The notes: generated from the sequence alone by a model not told the origin. A DNA stretch of 64,000 bases from Salipaludibacillus agaradhaerens (GCF_002019735.1 NZ_KV917378.1:186001-250000); one strand, 5' to 3'; counted from the first letter of the stretch, positions 53,542 to 63,818 are shown. Translations and numbers: made by a program.

Positions 53542-54318
53542 ATGTTAGATTTTATCGAGTGGTTTCCTGCATTTTTATTAATTTTAGTTCGAATGTCAGC
53601 ATTTTTTATAACACTTCCGTTTTTTTCATATCAGAATATTCCTGGCCGATTAAAAGTAGGGATTGCCTTATTTATGACGTGGATCATTTATTTTACTGAA
53701 GACTGGCCTGTGTTAGAGATGAATTACGAATTTATGCTGTTAATTATAAAAGAGGCACTCGTTGGATTAACAGTTGGCCTCATTGCAATGATTCTCTTAT
53801 ATGCCATACAAGTAGCCGGTGGATTAATTGACTTAAAACTGGGCTTTATGATTGCTAATGTGATAGATCCACAAACAGGTACGCAATCACCTTTAATCGG
53901 TAGTTATTTATATACGTTCTCATTATTGTTCTTATTAGCTACAAATGCACACCACCTTTTAATAGATGGCGCATTTTACAGTTATCAATATATACCGATC
54001 GACCAATTGTTCCTTCCATTGGGCGATGAAGCGGTACTAGACCATGTTGTTACAACATTTAGTACAATGTTCCTTATTGCTTTTCAAATGTCTATGCCAA
54101 TCGTCGGGTCTATTTTTCTCGTTGATGTGGCATTAGGTATGGTTGCTCGGGCTGTGCCACAAGTAAACGTATTCGTTGTCGGATTGCCTTTAAAAATTTT
54201 TCTCGGTTTAGTCATGATGATTTTAACGATGGCACCGTTTTTCTTACTGGTGCAAAATTTAGTTGAGACGATGACACTGACAATGAGAACGCTAATGGAG
54301 ATTTATGGAGGAGTGTAA
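53542..54318 (+). CDS. fliR: Flagellar export gate protein FliR
   Basis: Export gate subunit of 258 residues with six or so membrane helices. Marks include LILVRMSAFFITLPFFSYQ near the start, QVAGGLIDLKLGFMIANVIDPQTG (core GFMIANVIDPQTG) and the end ARAVPQVNVFVVGLPLKIFLG. ATAG spacing of 4 bp from fliQ; AGGATGATA serves as ribosome binding site. flhB follows after 3 bp. Confidence 0.96.
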   Translation: MLDFIEWFPAFLLILVRMSAFFITLPFFSYQNIPGRLKVGIALFMTWIIYFTEDWPVLEMNYEFMLLIIKEALVGLTVGLIAMILLYAIQVAGGLIDLKLGFMIANVIDPQTGTQSPLIGSYLYTFSLLFLLATNAHHLLIDGAFYSYQYIPIDQLFLPLGDEAVLDHVVTTFSTMFLIAFQMSMPIVGSIFLVDVALGMVARAVPQVNVFVVGLPLKIFLGLVMMILTMAPFFLLVQNLVETMTLTMRTLMEIYGGV

Positions 54319-54321
54319 GGG

Positions 54322-55401
54322 ATGTATCTTTCCCTAGACCTGCAATATTTTGCACAAGAAAAAACTGAAAAAGCAACCCCGAAAAAGAAAAAAGAATCGC
54401 GGGAGAAGGGGCAGGTAGCTAAAAGTACCGATGTTAACACGGCATTTATATTATTATTCGTATTTTTATTCTTTTGGCTCATCGGAGGCTTTGTTGTTGA
54501 CCAGCTTACGTCGATTCTGAGGTTTACGTTTACCGATTACTTGCTCATTAACTTAACCGAAGAAAATCTCCATAAAATGTTTATGGACTATCTTTATCAG
54601 GCAGCTGTTGCCACAATACCTGTGATGTTAATAGCAGCAATAGCTGGTATTTTCAGTAACTATTTGCAAGTAGGGGTCTTATTTGCTCCAGAGGCAATTA
54701 AAATGAAGTTGAGTAAAATTGACCCTATTAAAGGGTTTAAACGTATTTTTTCAGTGCGTGCTCTTGTAGAGTTTCTTAAGTCTATGATGAAAATAACCCT
54801 TGTGGGACTAGTTACAGGTTCGGTACTTTGGTTTTTCCTTGATGACCTCCTAAAACTGGGACTATACTCAGTCGGGGCTGGAACGATACTGATAGGGAAC
54901 CTCATCATTATTATGGGACTGGCGGTCGGAGGATTGTTATTATTCATTGCGGTTCTTGATTACATGTATCAAAAATATGATCATGAGAAAAACATTAGAA
55001 TGTCGAAACAAGACATTAAAGATGAGCATAAAAAATCTGAGGGTGACCCGCTCATAAAATCAAAAATTAAAGAAAAGCAGCGGCAAATGGCGATGAGCCG
55101 TATGATGGCAGAAGTGCCTAAAGCAGATGTTGTCATCACAAACCCAACCCATTACGCTGTCGCTTTGAAATATGATGATACAACAATGAACGCCCCAGTT
55201 ATTGTCGCAAAAGGGGTCGACTATATCGCGTTGAAAGTCATTAATATTGCGAAGAACAACAATGTCACGACAGTAGAAAACAGGCCGTTAGCAAGAGCTT
55301 TATACGCTCAAGCAGAAATTGGGGATCAAGTGCCAGAGGACTTGTTTAAAGGTGTGGCGGAAGTGCTCGCATATGTATACCGACTTCAGCAACAAGCTTA
55401 A
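54322..55401 (+). CDS. flhB: Flagellar export apparatus protein FlhB
   Basis: Export-gate protein that controls substrate switching. The 359-residue protein has four membrane helices (about 35-60, 90-115, 145-170, 185-212) and a cytoplasmic C-domain with the self-cleaving NPTH motif at 274-277 (VVITNPTHYAVAL) and VPEDLFKGVAEVLAYVY at the end. Its basic N-terminus has KKKESREKGQVAKS. ATG 54322 lies behind GGAGGAG. It is the intact counterpart of the soluble YlqH at 25.9 kb. Confidence 0.97.
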   Translation: MYLSLDLQYFAQEKTEKATPKKKKESREKGQVAKSTDVNTAFILLFVFLFFWLIGGFVVDQLTSILRFTFTDYLLINLTEENLHKMFMDYLYQAAVATIPVMLIAAIAGIFSNYLQVGVLFAPEAIKMKLSKIDPIKGFKRIFSVRALVEFLKSMMKITLVGLVTGSVLWFFLDDLLKLGLYSVGAGTILIGNLIIIMGLAVGGLLLFIAVLDYMYQKYDHEKNIRMSKQDIKDEHKKSEGDPLIKSKIKEKQRQMAMSRMMAEVPKADVVITNPTHYAVALKYDDTTMNAPVIVAKGVDYIALKVINIAKNNNVTTVENRPLARALYAQAEIGDQVPEDLFKGVAEVLAYVYRLQQQA

Positions 55402-55442
55402 CGAAGAGCTAGCCGTTTTATTAATAAAGGAGAGAAGCGCAA

Positions 55443-57485
55443 ATGCCAATGAAAGATTTTAGTATCTTATTAACAGTTATTCTCATCGTCATCATGTTAA
55501 TTATTCCTCTACCGACGGGGGTAATCGACTTTTTGATTGTTATTAATATTACATTTGCGCTCTTAATTATTCTCGTTTCTATGAATACTCGGGAGCCATT
55601 ACAGTTCTCAATTTTCCCGACCCTGCTTTTATTAGTCACACTCTTCAGGTTAGGACTCAACGTGTCGACAACAAGAGCTATTCTTGGTAATCAAGGAGAC
55701 GCAGGAAACGTCATTGAAACATTCGGACAATTCGTAGTAGGTGGTAATGCCTTAGTTGGATTTGTCGTGTTTGTGATTCTTGTCGTTATTCAGTTCGTGG
55801 TTATTACAAAAGGGGCGGAGCGTGTATCAGAAGTAGGTGCACGTTTTACGCTAGATGCGATGCCAGGTAAACAAATGAGTATTGATGCCGATTTAAACGC
55901 CGGCATGATATCGGATATTGAAGCAAGGGAACGACGGAAAAAAATTGAACAGGAAGCCGACTTTTATGGATCAATGGATGGTGCTAGTAAGTTCGTTAAA
56001 GGGGACGCGATCGCGGGGATTGTCATTGTTATTATCAATATTATATTCGGCCTTGTGATCGGGATGATGCAAGAAGGACTTGCTGTAGCAGAAGCAGCCA
56101 ACAAATATACACTTTTAACAGTAGGAGATGGACTTGTCAGCCAAATTCCAGCCCTACTTATTGCAACAGCTACAGGTATTGTTGTTACACGAGCATCTTC
56201 AGACGGGAACCTTGGACACGATGTTACGAGCCAGTTACTTGCATATCCTAAAATGCTTTATGTGGCAGCGGGTACAATTGCTGCTTTAGGGTTTTTTACA
56301 CCAATTGAAGCGTTTGTTACGACGACTATTGCAGCAGTACTTGGTGTCGGGGGTTTCTTACTAGGTAAAAACGAAAAAGAATTGCTGGAATTAGATGAGG
56401 TAGAAGAAGAACAAGGAGGAGAAGAAGAAGATATTAAATCTCCTGAAAGTGTTATTAACTTGCTTCAAGTGGATCCGATAGAATTTGAATTTGGCTATGG
56501 TTTGATTCCCTTAGCAGATACGAATCAAGGTGGAGATTTATTAGACAGAGTCGTCATGATTCGACGTCAGCTAGCGATTGAAATGGGCATGATTGTCCCG
56601 GTTATTCGCATAAGAGATAATATTCAACTTCAGCCTAACGAATATTCTATAAAAATTAAGGGGAATGAAATCGCAAAAGGTGAATTGCTACTGGATCACT
56701 TTATGGCCATGAGCCCCGGTGTAGAGGACGAAGCTATTACTGGTATTGAAACCGTTGAACCTGCCTTTGGTCTTCCGGCGTTATGGATATCAGAAGAGTT
56801 GAAAGAGCAAGCTGAACTTTCCGGTTATACAGTCGTTGATCCGCCTTCTGTCGTCTCAACACATTTAACTGAAGTTGTTAAACGCCATGCTCATGAATTA
56901 CTTGGCCGTCAAGAAACTAAGCAGTTGGTGGATCACCTAGGTGAAACGTATCCGACGCTTGTGGAAGATGTCACACCGAACCCACTATCAATTGGAGAAA
57001 TTCAAAAAGTGCTTAGCAATCTATTGAAAGAAAAAGTATCCATTAGAAACTTACCAGTTATTTTTGAAACACTTGCTGATTACGGACAAATGTCAAAGGA
57101 CTCAGATTTGTTAACTGAATATGTAAGACAAGCTTTGTCGAGGCAAATTTCGAAACAGTATACTGAAGAAGGTGAGCCACTTTACGTCATCACAGTAAGT
57201 AGCAGTGTGGAAAAAATGGTGGCCGACGCTATACAACAAACTGAGCACGGTGCTTTCTTAAATTTAGACCCTAATTCCACGCAAGCGATTATTCAGTCAA
57301 TGATGACTGAAGTTGAGAAAATGCAGGAAATGGGTCAAATGCCAATGCTTTTATGCTCACCTGCTGTGAGAATGTACATTCGTCATTTAATTGAACGGTA
57401 TATGCCACACGTTCCCGTGTTATCTTATAATGAGTTGGAACCACATATTGAAGTTCAAAGTGTCGGGGTGGTGAACGGAAAATGA
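55443..57485 (+). CDS. flhA: Flagellar biosynthesis protein FlhA
   Basis: Largest export-gate protein, forming a nine-fold ring that takes cargo and chaperones. The 680-residue protein has eight membrane helices in the first 330 residues, the FHIPEP-type segment GARFTLDAMPGKQMSIDADLN (core DAMPGKQMSIDADL) and the acidic linker EEEQGGEEEDI (about 320-332) before the soluble C-domain. AAGGAGAG precedes the ATG; ATG 55449 is a second choice. flhF starts in its stop. Confidence 0.97.
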   Translation: MPMKDFSILLTVILIVIMLIIPLPTGVIDFLIVINITFALLIILVSMNTREPLQFSIFPTLLLLVTLFRLGLNVSTTRAILGNQGDAGNVIETFGQFVVGGNALVGFVVFVILVVIQFVVITKGAERVSEVGARFTLDAMPGKQMSIDADLNAGMISDIEARERRKKIEQEADFYGSMDGASKFVKGDAIAGIVIVIINIIFGLVIGMMQEGLAVAEAANKYTLLTVGDGLVSQIPALLIATATGIVVTRASSDGNLGHDVTSQLLAYPKMLYVAAGTIAALGFFTPIEAFVTTTIAAVLGVGGFLLGKNEKELLELDEVEEEQGGEEEDIKSPESVINLLQVDPIEFEFGYGLIPLADTNQGGDLLDRVVMIRRQLAIEMGMIVPVIRIRDNIQLQPNEYSIKIKGNEIAKGELLLDHFMAMSPGVEDEAITGIETVEPAFGLPALWISEELKEQAELSGYTVVDPPSVVSTHLTEVVKRHAHELLGRQETKQLVDHLGETYPTLVEDVTPNPLSIGEIQKVLSNLLKEKVSIRNLPVIFETLADYGQMSKDSDLLTEYVRQALSRQISKQYTEEGEPLYVITVSSSVEKMVADAIQQTEHGAFLNLDPNSTQAIIQSMMTEVEKMQEMGQMPMLLCSPAVRMYIRHLIERYMPHVPVLSYNELEPHIEVQSVGVVNGK

Positions 57486-58603
57486 AGGTGAAAAAATTTG
57501 TTGCAAAAGATATGACGGAAGCTATGACGAAAGTTAAGGCGGAGCTGGGGCAAGATGCCGTCATTCTCAACTCTAAAAAGGTCGAGTCAGGAGGCTTTCT
57601 TGGCTTTTTCACTAAAAAGAATATTGAAGTCATTGCGGCATTAGATATGGAAGCTCGTTCTGGAAGAAGAAAGCATTCTGCTCGAGAGAAACCAAAGCCG
57701 CCTATCAATAGACAGGTCACTGAGCGAGAACAAGTGAAGCTCTCAAAAGAAATAGATGAACTTAAAGCCATGATAAAAGGGATAGGACCTAGTGTGAGTC
57801 ACAGTAGTGAAGACTATCCCGACGTATTAAATACGTTTAACACCTACTTGAAAGATCAAGAAGTTCATGACACCTACCGTCTCACTGTCATGAAACACTT
57901 GTTGAAAAAATGGTATCAGGAAGATGGGGAAAGTCAAAGTGAAGAGACGATTAATAACTGGGTCACAGATGAGTTGCTAACCCTTTTAAAAGACTGTCAA
58001 TTTGGAGCCTTTAATTATAATAAGAAATATCTCAATGTTGTGGGCCCAACAGGCGCAGGTAAAACGACTACAATTGCAAAAATCGCAGCTAAAGCAGTTC
58101 TTAAAGATGAAAAAAAAGTGGCGTTTATAACGACAGATACATTTAGAATCGCGGCTATTGAACAATTAAAAACGTACGGGAAAATCCTCAATGTACCAGT
58201 TGAAGTTGTTTACTCTATTAAAGATTTTAAAGAGGCAGTTAAAAAATTGAGCGATTATGATTTTATTCTTGTAGACTCAGCTGGAAGGAACTTTAGAAAT
58301 CCGCTATATGTAGAACAATTAAATCAAGTGATTGATTTTAACGAACAGATGGAAACACATCTCGTATTAGCCATGACCTCAAAGTACCGTGATATGAAAA
58401 AGATAGTCGAGCAATTTAAACTCATTGACATTGATAAGCTTATTTTTTCAAAACTTGATGAAACGGAAACAATTGGGGCGATGATTAATATTATGGCTGA
58501 TTACCATTTAGGGGCCAGCTACTTAGCCACTGGACAAAATGTTCCAGATGACATTGAGGAAGCAACTGCGATTAACATGGTCCAGCAGTTGCTAAGGAGT
58601 TGA
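57482..58603 (+). CDS. flhF: Flagellar placement SRP-type GTPase FlhF
   Basis: Signal-recognition-like GTPase that sets flagellar number and place with FlhG. The 373-residue protein has a basic B domain (1-100: FVAKDMTEAMTKVKAELGQDAVILNSKK), an N domain and a G domain with GPTGAGKT at 188-195, DTFRIAAIEQL, DSAGRNFRNP and SKLDETETIGAM. ATG overlaps the flhA stop (ATGA). flhG follows after 7 bp. Confidence 0.96.
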   Translation: MKVKKFVAKDMTEAMTKVKAELGQDAVILNSKKVESGGFLGFFTKKNIEVIAALDMEARSGRRKHSAREKPKPPINRQVTEREQVKLSKEIDELKAMIKGIGPSVSHSSEDYPDVLNTFNTYLKDQEVHDTYRLTVMKHLLKKWYQEDGESQSEETINNWVTDELLTLLKDCQFGAFNYNKKYLNVVGPTGAGKTTTIAKIAAKAVLKDEKKVAFITTDTFRIAAIEQLKTYGKILNVPVEVVYSIKDFKEAVKKLSDYDFILVDSAGRNFRNPLYVEQLNQVIDFNEQMETHLVLAMTSKYRDMKKIVEQFKLIDIDKLIFSKLDETETIGAMINIMADYHLGASYLATGQNVPDDIEEATAINMVQQLLRS

Positions 58604-58610
58604 ACAAGCT

Positions 58611-59495
58611 GTGAATGATCAGGCTGATGCTTTACGTCAGAAAATGAATAGAGCTAAGACCTTGTCTCAACATCCTGAGAAAAAGCATACAAAAGTCATT
58701 GCAGTTGTCAGTGGTAAAGGTGGTGTAGGGAAGTCAAATTTTGTAGTGAATTTCTCGTTAGGTTTACAAAAAACTGGGAAAAAAGTACTGATTATTGATT
58801 TGGATATAGGGATGGCCAATATTGATATCTTGTTAGGCCATACATCTCGCTACTCTTTTGTCGATATGATTGAACGAGATATGTCGATCTGGTCTGTTAT
58901 TGAAACGGCTGAAGAAGGCCTTTCATACATCGCGGGTGGAAGCGCCTTAAATGATGTTTTTGAAATGGATAAGGAAAAAGCAGATTTTTTCTACAGACAG
59001 CTTCAATCACTTGAATCAGAATTTGATTATATTTTCCTTGATATGGGAGCAGGGATTACGAGTAACAGTAGTCATTTTTTACTTTCATGTCATGATATTT
59101 TTCTTGTTACGACACCTGAACCAACTTCTATAACAGATGCTTACGGTATGGTTAAATATATTACGTTGCAAGATGCGACTTTACCTGTGACGATGATTGT
59201 CAACAGGGCTTATTCTACAAAAGAAGGCAGTCATACGTCCTCGAACATGTTAACCGTAACGAAACGATTTTTAAACAAAGATATTTTTTATTTAGCATCC
59301 ATTCCCGATGATGACGTTGTTAGGAAGGCGGTTAGGGCCCAGAAACCATTTGTTTTGTACTCACCTAGATCTAAACCGGCAACCGCTGTGACAGCAGCTG
59401 TGCGCAAGTATTTGAAAACTGGGCGCCATGATATTAAGAGCGAAGGATCGATTTCATCTTTTATTTCCAAGCTAAAGGGTTTTATGAAAAATTAG
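58611..59495 (+). CDS. flhG: Flagellar number regulator FlhG (YlxH), MinD-type ATPase
   Basis: MinD/ParA-like ATPase that activates the GTPase of FlhF and contacts the C-ring. The 294-residue protein has the N-terminal DQADALRQKM activator helix (residues 3-12, the DQAxxLR motif known to stimulate FlhF), deviant Walker A KGGVGKS at 36-42, DLDIGMANIDILLG, and the Walker B IFLDMGAG. The C-terminus (SSFISKLKGFMKN) fits an amphipathic membrane helix. GTG start behind AAGGAG. Confidence 0.95.
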   Translation: MNDQADALRQKMNRAKTLSQHPEKKHTKVIAVVSGKGGVGKSNFVVNFSLGLQKTGKKVLIIDLDIGMANIDILLGHTSRYSFVDMIERDMSIWSVIETAEEGLSYIAGGSALNDVFEMDKEKADFFYRQLQSLESEFDYIFLDMGAGITSNSSHFLLSCHDIFLVTTPEPTSITDAYGMVKYITLQDATLPVTMIVNRAYSTKEGSHTSSNMLTVTKRFLNKDIFYLASIPDDDVVRKAVRAQKPFVLYSPRSKPATAVTAAVRKYLKTGRHDIKSEGSISSFISKLKGFMKN

Positions 59496-59513
59496 CAGTG
59501 GAGGAGGGTTTAG

Positions 59514-60590
59514 ATGATTAAAGTGCTTGTGGTAGACGACTCAGCATTTATGAGAAAAATGATTTCGGATATCCTTGAAAGGCATGAGAACATTCGTGTT
59601 ATTGACAAAGCACGCAATGGGCAGGATGCATTGGAGAAGCTGAAGAAATTAGATCCTGATGTGATTACAATGGATGTAGAAATGCCTGTTATGTCAGGCA
59701 TTGATGCTTTAAAAGAAATCATGAAAAGAAATCCAAAACCAGTTATTATGGTTTCAAGTATCACGAAAGAAGGCGCAGATACAACGATTCAAGCCATGGA
59801 GATAGGTGCTTTTGATTTCATTTCAAAGCCTTCAGGTTCCATTTCGTTGGACTTTCATAAAGTAGGTAACGATTTAATTGAAAAAGTCCTACATGCTTCC
59901 TCTCTTCCTGCTAAAAAAATTAAAGAATTATCAGTTGTCCATGAAAAAAAACGACCTGTCTCACTCACACCAGTGGAAGATGGGCTTCTCTATAAACAAA
60001 AACCAGGTCTAAAGTCCGGTGTTGATACCTTGGTAGTTATTGGGACGTCAACAGGGGGTCCTAAAGCCCTACAGGAGGTGCTAGCACGTCTACCTAAATC
60101 CTTTCCTCATCCCATTTTGATCGTTCAGCACATGCCGAAAGGGTTCACAAAATCATTGAGTGAAAGGCTAAATTCTCTGTCTGAGATATCTGTAAAAGAA
60201 GCAGAAGATGGTGAAATTATAAAAAAAGGTGTTGCCTATATTGCTCCGGGAGGATACCATTTAAAAGTAAGAGGTGTTGGGACTTCTGTCGCAATTCGTT
60301 TGGACCAGTCAGAATTAGTAAATGGTCATCGACCATCTGTCGATACTATGTTTACATCACAAACAGACATAAAACTAAAAAATATTATTGCAGTTATTAT
60401 GACAGGAATGGGTTCTGACGGGAAAAAAGGTCTAGTACATTTGAAAGAAAATATGAAAACAATCGCAATAGCTGAATCTGAAAGAACATGTGTTGTTTAT
60501 GGCATGCCGCGAGCTGCAATAAGTACAAATTTAGTGGATGAAGTGAAAGATTTAGAAGACATTGCATCAACTATAGTGAAGTACAGCTAA
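59514..60590 (+). CDS. cheB: Chemotaxis protein-glutamate methylesterase CheB
   Basis: Demethylates chemoreceptors and deamidates glutamines for adaptation. The 358-residue protein has an N-terminal receiver with Asp8-Asp9, phospho-site Asp54 (TMDVEMPVMSG), then a linker and the esterase domain with catalytic Ser in GTSTGGP (about 177-183), His in QHMPKGF and Asp in GMGSDGKKG. GGAGGAGGG precedes the ATG. In B. subtilis cheB lies here between flhG and cheA. Confidence 0.96.
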   Translation: MIKVLVVDDSAFMRKMISDILERHENIRVIDKARNGQDALEKLKKLDPDVITMDVEMPVMSGIDALKEIMKRNPKPVIMVSSITKEGADTTIQAMEIGAFDFISKPSGSISLDFHKVGNDLIEKVLHASSLPAKKIKELSVVHEKKRPVSLTPVEDGLLYKQKPGLKSGVDTLVVIGTSTGGPKALQEVLARLPKSFPHPILIVQHMPKGFTKSLSERLNSLSEISVKEAEDGEIIKKGVAYIAPGGYHLKVRGVGTSVAIRLDQSELVNGHRPSVDTMFTSQTDIKLKNIIAVIMTGMGSDGKKGLVHLKENMKTIAIAESERTCVVYGMPRAAISTNLVDEVKDLEDIASTIVKYS

Positions 60591-60604
60591 TTGGAGGGAT
60601 CACA

Positions 60605-62641
60605 ATGGAAAAAAATCAGTACTTAGATATGTTTATTGATGAGAGTACAGAACATCTTCAAGCGATGAATGATAACTTACTCAAGTTAGAGAATGCACCT
60701 GATGACCATTCAATCATTGATGAAATATTTCGTTCTGCGCATACACTTAAAGGGATGGCGGCTACGATGGGATATGAAGATCTAGCAAGCCTGACTCATC
60801 AAATGGAAAACGTGCTAGATGGTATTAGAAATGGAAAGATTGTCGCTGATAGTCACTTACTTGATGTCGTCTTTGAATCGGTTGATGACTTAGAGGCTAT
60901 GGTTAATGATATTGCTGATGGTGGAGAAGGTAAACGGGATGTGACCGCTGTCGTAGCTAAACTTGAGAAAATTGAAAATGGTGTGTCTGTTGATGAGGTA
61001 GCAGCGACCGTTGAAAAGACTACAGTACCTGTAAAAGAATCAAGTACAGGTGTGAGATTTGATGATTTTGAAATTACAGTATTAAAGCAATCGAAGGAAC
61101 AAGGATTTAACGCTTATTACGTCAATGTTCTTTTAAGAGAAGACGTCATTTTAAAAGCAGCTCGTGTCTTCATGGCATTTGAAGTTCTTGAACAAATTGG
61201 AGAAGTGATTAAGTCCGTCCCTTCTGTTGATCAGTTAGAGGAAGAAAATTTTGATTTAGATTTTTCGGTTACACTTGTTACAAAAGAATCTGTTGAAGAC
61301 GTTCATAGTCGCATTATGAAAGTGTCAGAAATTGATCGCGTGGATATTGTGACGATCGATGCGGATACGATTAACGATCAGGAACAGCCATCAGAAGGGG
61401 CAGTAGAACCAGCGGAAGACATACTAGTAGAGGATACAAAAGACGAAAAACCTTCCACATCTCAGCAGAAAGAAAGTAAAGGTGCCCAAGGAACTAACAA
61501 AACGATACGTGTTAATATTGATCGTCTTGATAGTCTGATGAATCTTTTCGAAGAGTTAGTCATTGACCGAGGGCGACTTGAACAAATTTCTAGTGATCTC
61601 AAAAGCAGTGAATTAACTGAAACAGTTGAACATATGTCGCGAATTTCAGGAGACTTGCAAAATATTATTCTTAATATGCGAATGGTCCCTGTAGAACAAG
61701 TGTTTAATAGATTTCCACGTATGGTAAGAGGGATTGCAAAGGACTTGAATAAGAAAGTTCACTTAGAAATAATTGGTGCAGAAACTGAGCTTGATAGAAC
61801 AGTGATTGATGAAATTGGCGATCCGCTCGTTCACTTGTTAAGAAACTCAATGGATCACGGACTTGAAATGCCAGCTAAACGGCTTGAATCTGGTAAGTCC
61901 GAAGAAGGACAAGTAACATTAAAAGCCTATCATAGTGGGAATCATGTTTTCATTGAAGTCGCTGATGATGGAGCCGGAATTAACCGAGAAAAAGTTCTTG
62001 AAAAAGCCATTAAAAGCGGTGTGGTTTCGGAAGAAAATGGCGCAACATTAACTGATAATCAAGTATATGAACTATTATTTTCAAGTGGTTTAAGCACAGC
62101 TGACAAAGTATCAGATTTATCAGGGCGCGGTGTAGGGCTTGATGTGGTCAAAAATAAAATTGAGTCACTCGGTGGTAACGTCACCGTAACATCTAAGCCG
62201 AATGAAGGAACCACATTCTCAATCCAATTACCACTCACATTATCGATAATTTCAGTTATGTTAGTTGAAATTCAAGATGAAATTTATGCAGTCCCACTTT
62301 CTTCGATTATTGAAACGGCCATTATTAAGAAGGATGAAATCATGGCTGCACATAATCAAAAAGTGATCGATTTCCGTGGAAGTGTTGTCCCACTACTTGA
62401 TTTAACAGAGTTTTTTGATGTACCAGTTACAAAAGAGGACGACGACTTTTATTCTATTGTCATCGTGCGAAAAGGTGAAAAAATGGCTGCCCTAGTCGTT
62501 AATTCATTTATTGGTCAGCAGGAGATCGTCTTGAAATCGTTAGGGGACTATTTAACAAATGTGTTTGCTATTTCTGGAGCTACCATTCTAGGAAATGGTC
62601 AAGTTGCTTTAATCATAGATTGTAACTCATTAATTAAATAG
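60605..62641 (+). CDS. cheA: Chemotaxis histidine kinase CheA
   Basis: Receptor-coupled kinase that phosphorylates CheY and CheB. The 678-residue protein has P1 with phospho-His46 (SAHTLKGMA), P2 for CheY/CheB docking (about 150-260), an acidic linker, P3 dimerisation (about 295-360), P4 ATPase with LLRNSMDHGLE, VADDGAGI and GRGVGLDVVKNKIE, and a CheW-like P5 (about 540-678). TTGGAGGGATC precedes the ATG. cheW follows after 59 bp. Confidence 0.97.
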   Translation: MEKNQYLDMFIDESTEHLQAMNDNLLKLENAPDDHSIIDEIFRSAHTLKGMAATMGYEDLASLTHQMENVLDGIRNGKIVADSHLLDVVFESVDDLEAMVNDIADGGEGKRDVTAVVAKLEKIENGVSVDEVAATVEKTTVPVKESSTGVRFDDFEITVLKQSKEQGFNAYYVNVLLREDVILKAARVFMAFEVLEQIGEVIKSVPSVDQLEEENFDLDFSVTLVTKESVEDVHSRIMKVSEIDRVDIVTIDADTINDQEQPSEGAVEPAEDILVEDTKDEKPSTSQQKESKGAQGTNKTIRVNIDRLDSLMNLFEELVIDRGRLEQISSDLKSSELTETVEHMSRISGDLQNIILNMRMVPVEQVFNRFPRMVRGIAKDLNKKVHLEIIGAETELDRTVIDEIGDPLVHLLRNSMDHGLEMPAKRLESGKSEEGQVTLKAYHSGNHVFIEVADDGAGINREKVLEKAIKSGVVSEENGATLTDNQVYELLFSSGLSTADKVSDLSGRGVGLDVVKNKIESLGGNVTVTSKPNEGTTFSIQLPLTLSIISVMLVEIQDEIYAVPLSSIIETAIIKKDEIMAAHNQKVIDFRGSVVPLLDLTEFFDVPVTKEDDDFYSIVIVRKGEKMAALVVNSFIGQQEIVLKSLGDYLTNVFAISGATILGNGQVALIIDCNSLIK

Positions 62642-62700
62642 ATGGCATGATATTTACTAAAAGAAATGAAATCAACTAAACCAATAGGGAGGTCTAGACA

Positions 62701-63180
62701 ATGAGTGAAGCAGTCATGGATGACATGAAAGTCATTGTATTTCAATTGAAAGATGAAGAGTATGGTGTAGAAGTTGAACAAGTTCGGTCCATCGAAAGAG
62801 TCCAACATATTACGAGGGTTCCTAGTACACCTGATTTTGTTGAAGGAGTTATTAATCTCCGTGGGGTTGTCACACCGATTATTGATTTAAGGAAGCGATT
62901 TAGTATTGAAGGAATTGACCATTCAGAAACAACACGGGTGATCATCGTGACAGTAGGAAATATGGAAGTTGGTTTAGTCGTTGATGCAGCAAATGACGTG
63001 ATTGACATTCCGAAAAGTGCTGTTGAACCACCTCCTGAAGTTGTTGGTGGTCTAGAAGCCGAATATATTCGTGGTGTGGCAAAACTAGAAAAAAGGTTAT
63101 TGATTTTACTTAACCTTGATAAAGTTTTGAACGCTGAAGAAATGAATGAATTACAAGAGATTGAAGGGCCAGTTAAATGA
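62701..63180 (+). CDS. cheW: Chemotaxis coupling protein CheW
   Basis: Adaptor between receptors and CheA. The 159-residue protein is one CheW domain: VIVFQLKDEEYGVEVEQVRSI, then VPSTPDFVEGVINLRGVVTPIIDLR (core EGVINLRGVVTP, about 48-59) and EYIRGVAKLEKRLLILLNLDKVL. GGGAGG lies before the ATG. It overlaps cheC by 4 bp (ATGA). Confidence 0.96.
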   Translation: MSEAVMDDMKVIVFQLKDEEYGVEVEQVRSIERVQHITRVPSTPDFVEGVINLRGVVTPIIDLRKRFSIEGIDHSETTRVIIVTVGNMEVGLVVDAANDVIDIPKSAVEPPPEVVGGLEAEYIRGVAKLEKRLLILLNLDKVLNAEEMNELQEIEGPVK

Positions 63181-63818
63181 TAGATCTGAGCAAAATTGGA
63201 GCGCAGTATTTAGATATTTTAAGGGAAGTTGGAAATATCGGTGCAGGCAATGCTGCTACGGCTCTCTCTCAAATGCTCAATAAAACAATTGATATGAATG
63301 TTCCGGCAGTTAGAGTCGTGCCTTTTAAAGAAATTGGTGATACTGTCGGGGGAGAAGAGGCAGTGGTTGCTGCGGTCTTTCTCCTTATTGAGGGAGATGC
63401 ACCAGGCAATATGTTTTTTATGCTGCCAGTTAATGAAGCCAGCCGTTTTATCCAACAGTTAACAGGAGATCCTTCCATTGATTTTTCAGACGAGCCTTTG
63501 AATGAGATGGCATCCTCTGCATTAAATGAAGTTGGGAATATTCTCGCTGGCTCATATTTATCAGCGTTATCTGATTTTACTAAATTAAATTTACAGCCTA
63601 CACCACCTGCCATTGCAGTGGATATGACGACGGCTATTTTATCTTTCGGTCTTGTGGAACTTTCACGTGCTGGTGATTATGCCATTGTCATAGATACCGA
63701 GATTAACGAAAAAAATAACGATGATACTATTAGGTCAAAAGGACACTTTTTCCTTTTACCTGATCCAGATTCATTAAACAAAATTCTGCAAGCGTTAGGA
63801 GTTCCGTTAGATGGGTGA
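63177..63818 (+). CDS. cheC: CheY-P phosphatase CheC
   Basis: Phosphatase and partner of CheD in the Bacillus adaptation loop. The 213-residue protein has two active-site helices, ILREVGNIGAGNAATALS (Glu-x2-Asn pattern) and ALNEVGNILAGSYLSALS, each with the E-x2-N signature. No SpoA domain, unlike FliY. The ATG is in the cheW stop and its end overlaps the cheD start by 8 bp, so cheW-cheC-cheD are coupled. Confidence 0.95.
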   Translation: MIDLSKIGAQYLDILREVGNIGAGNAATALSQMLNKTIDMNVPAVRVVPFKEIGDTVGGEEAVVAAVFLLIEGDAPGNMFFMLPVNEASRFIQQLTGDPSIDFSDEPLNEMASSALNEVGNILAGSYLSALSDFTKLNLQPTPPAIAVDMTTAILSFGLVELSRAGDYAIVIDTEINEKNNDDTIRSKGHFFLLPDPDSLNKILQALGVPLDG

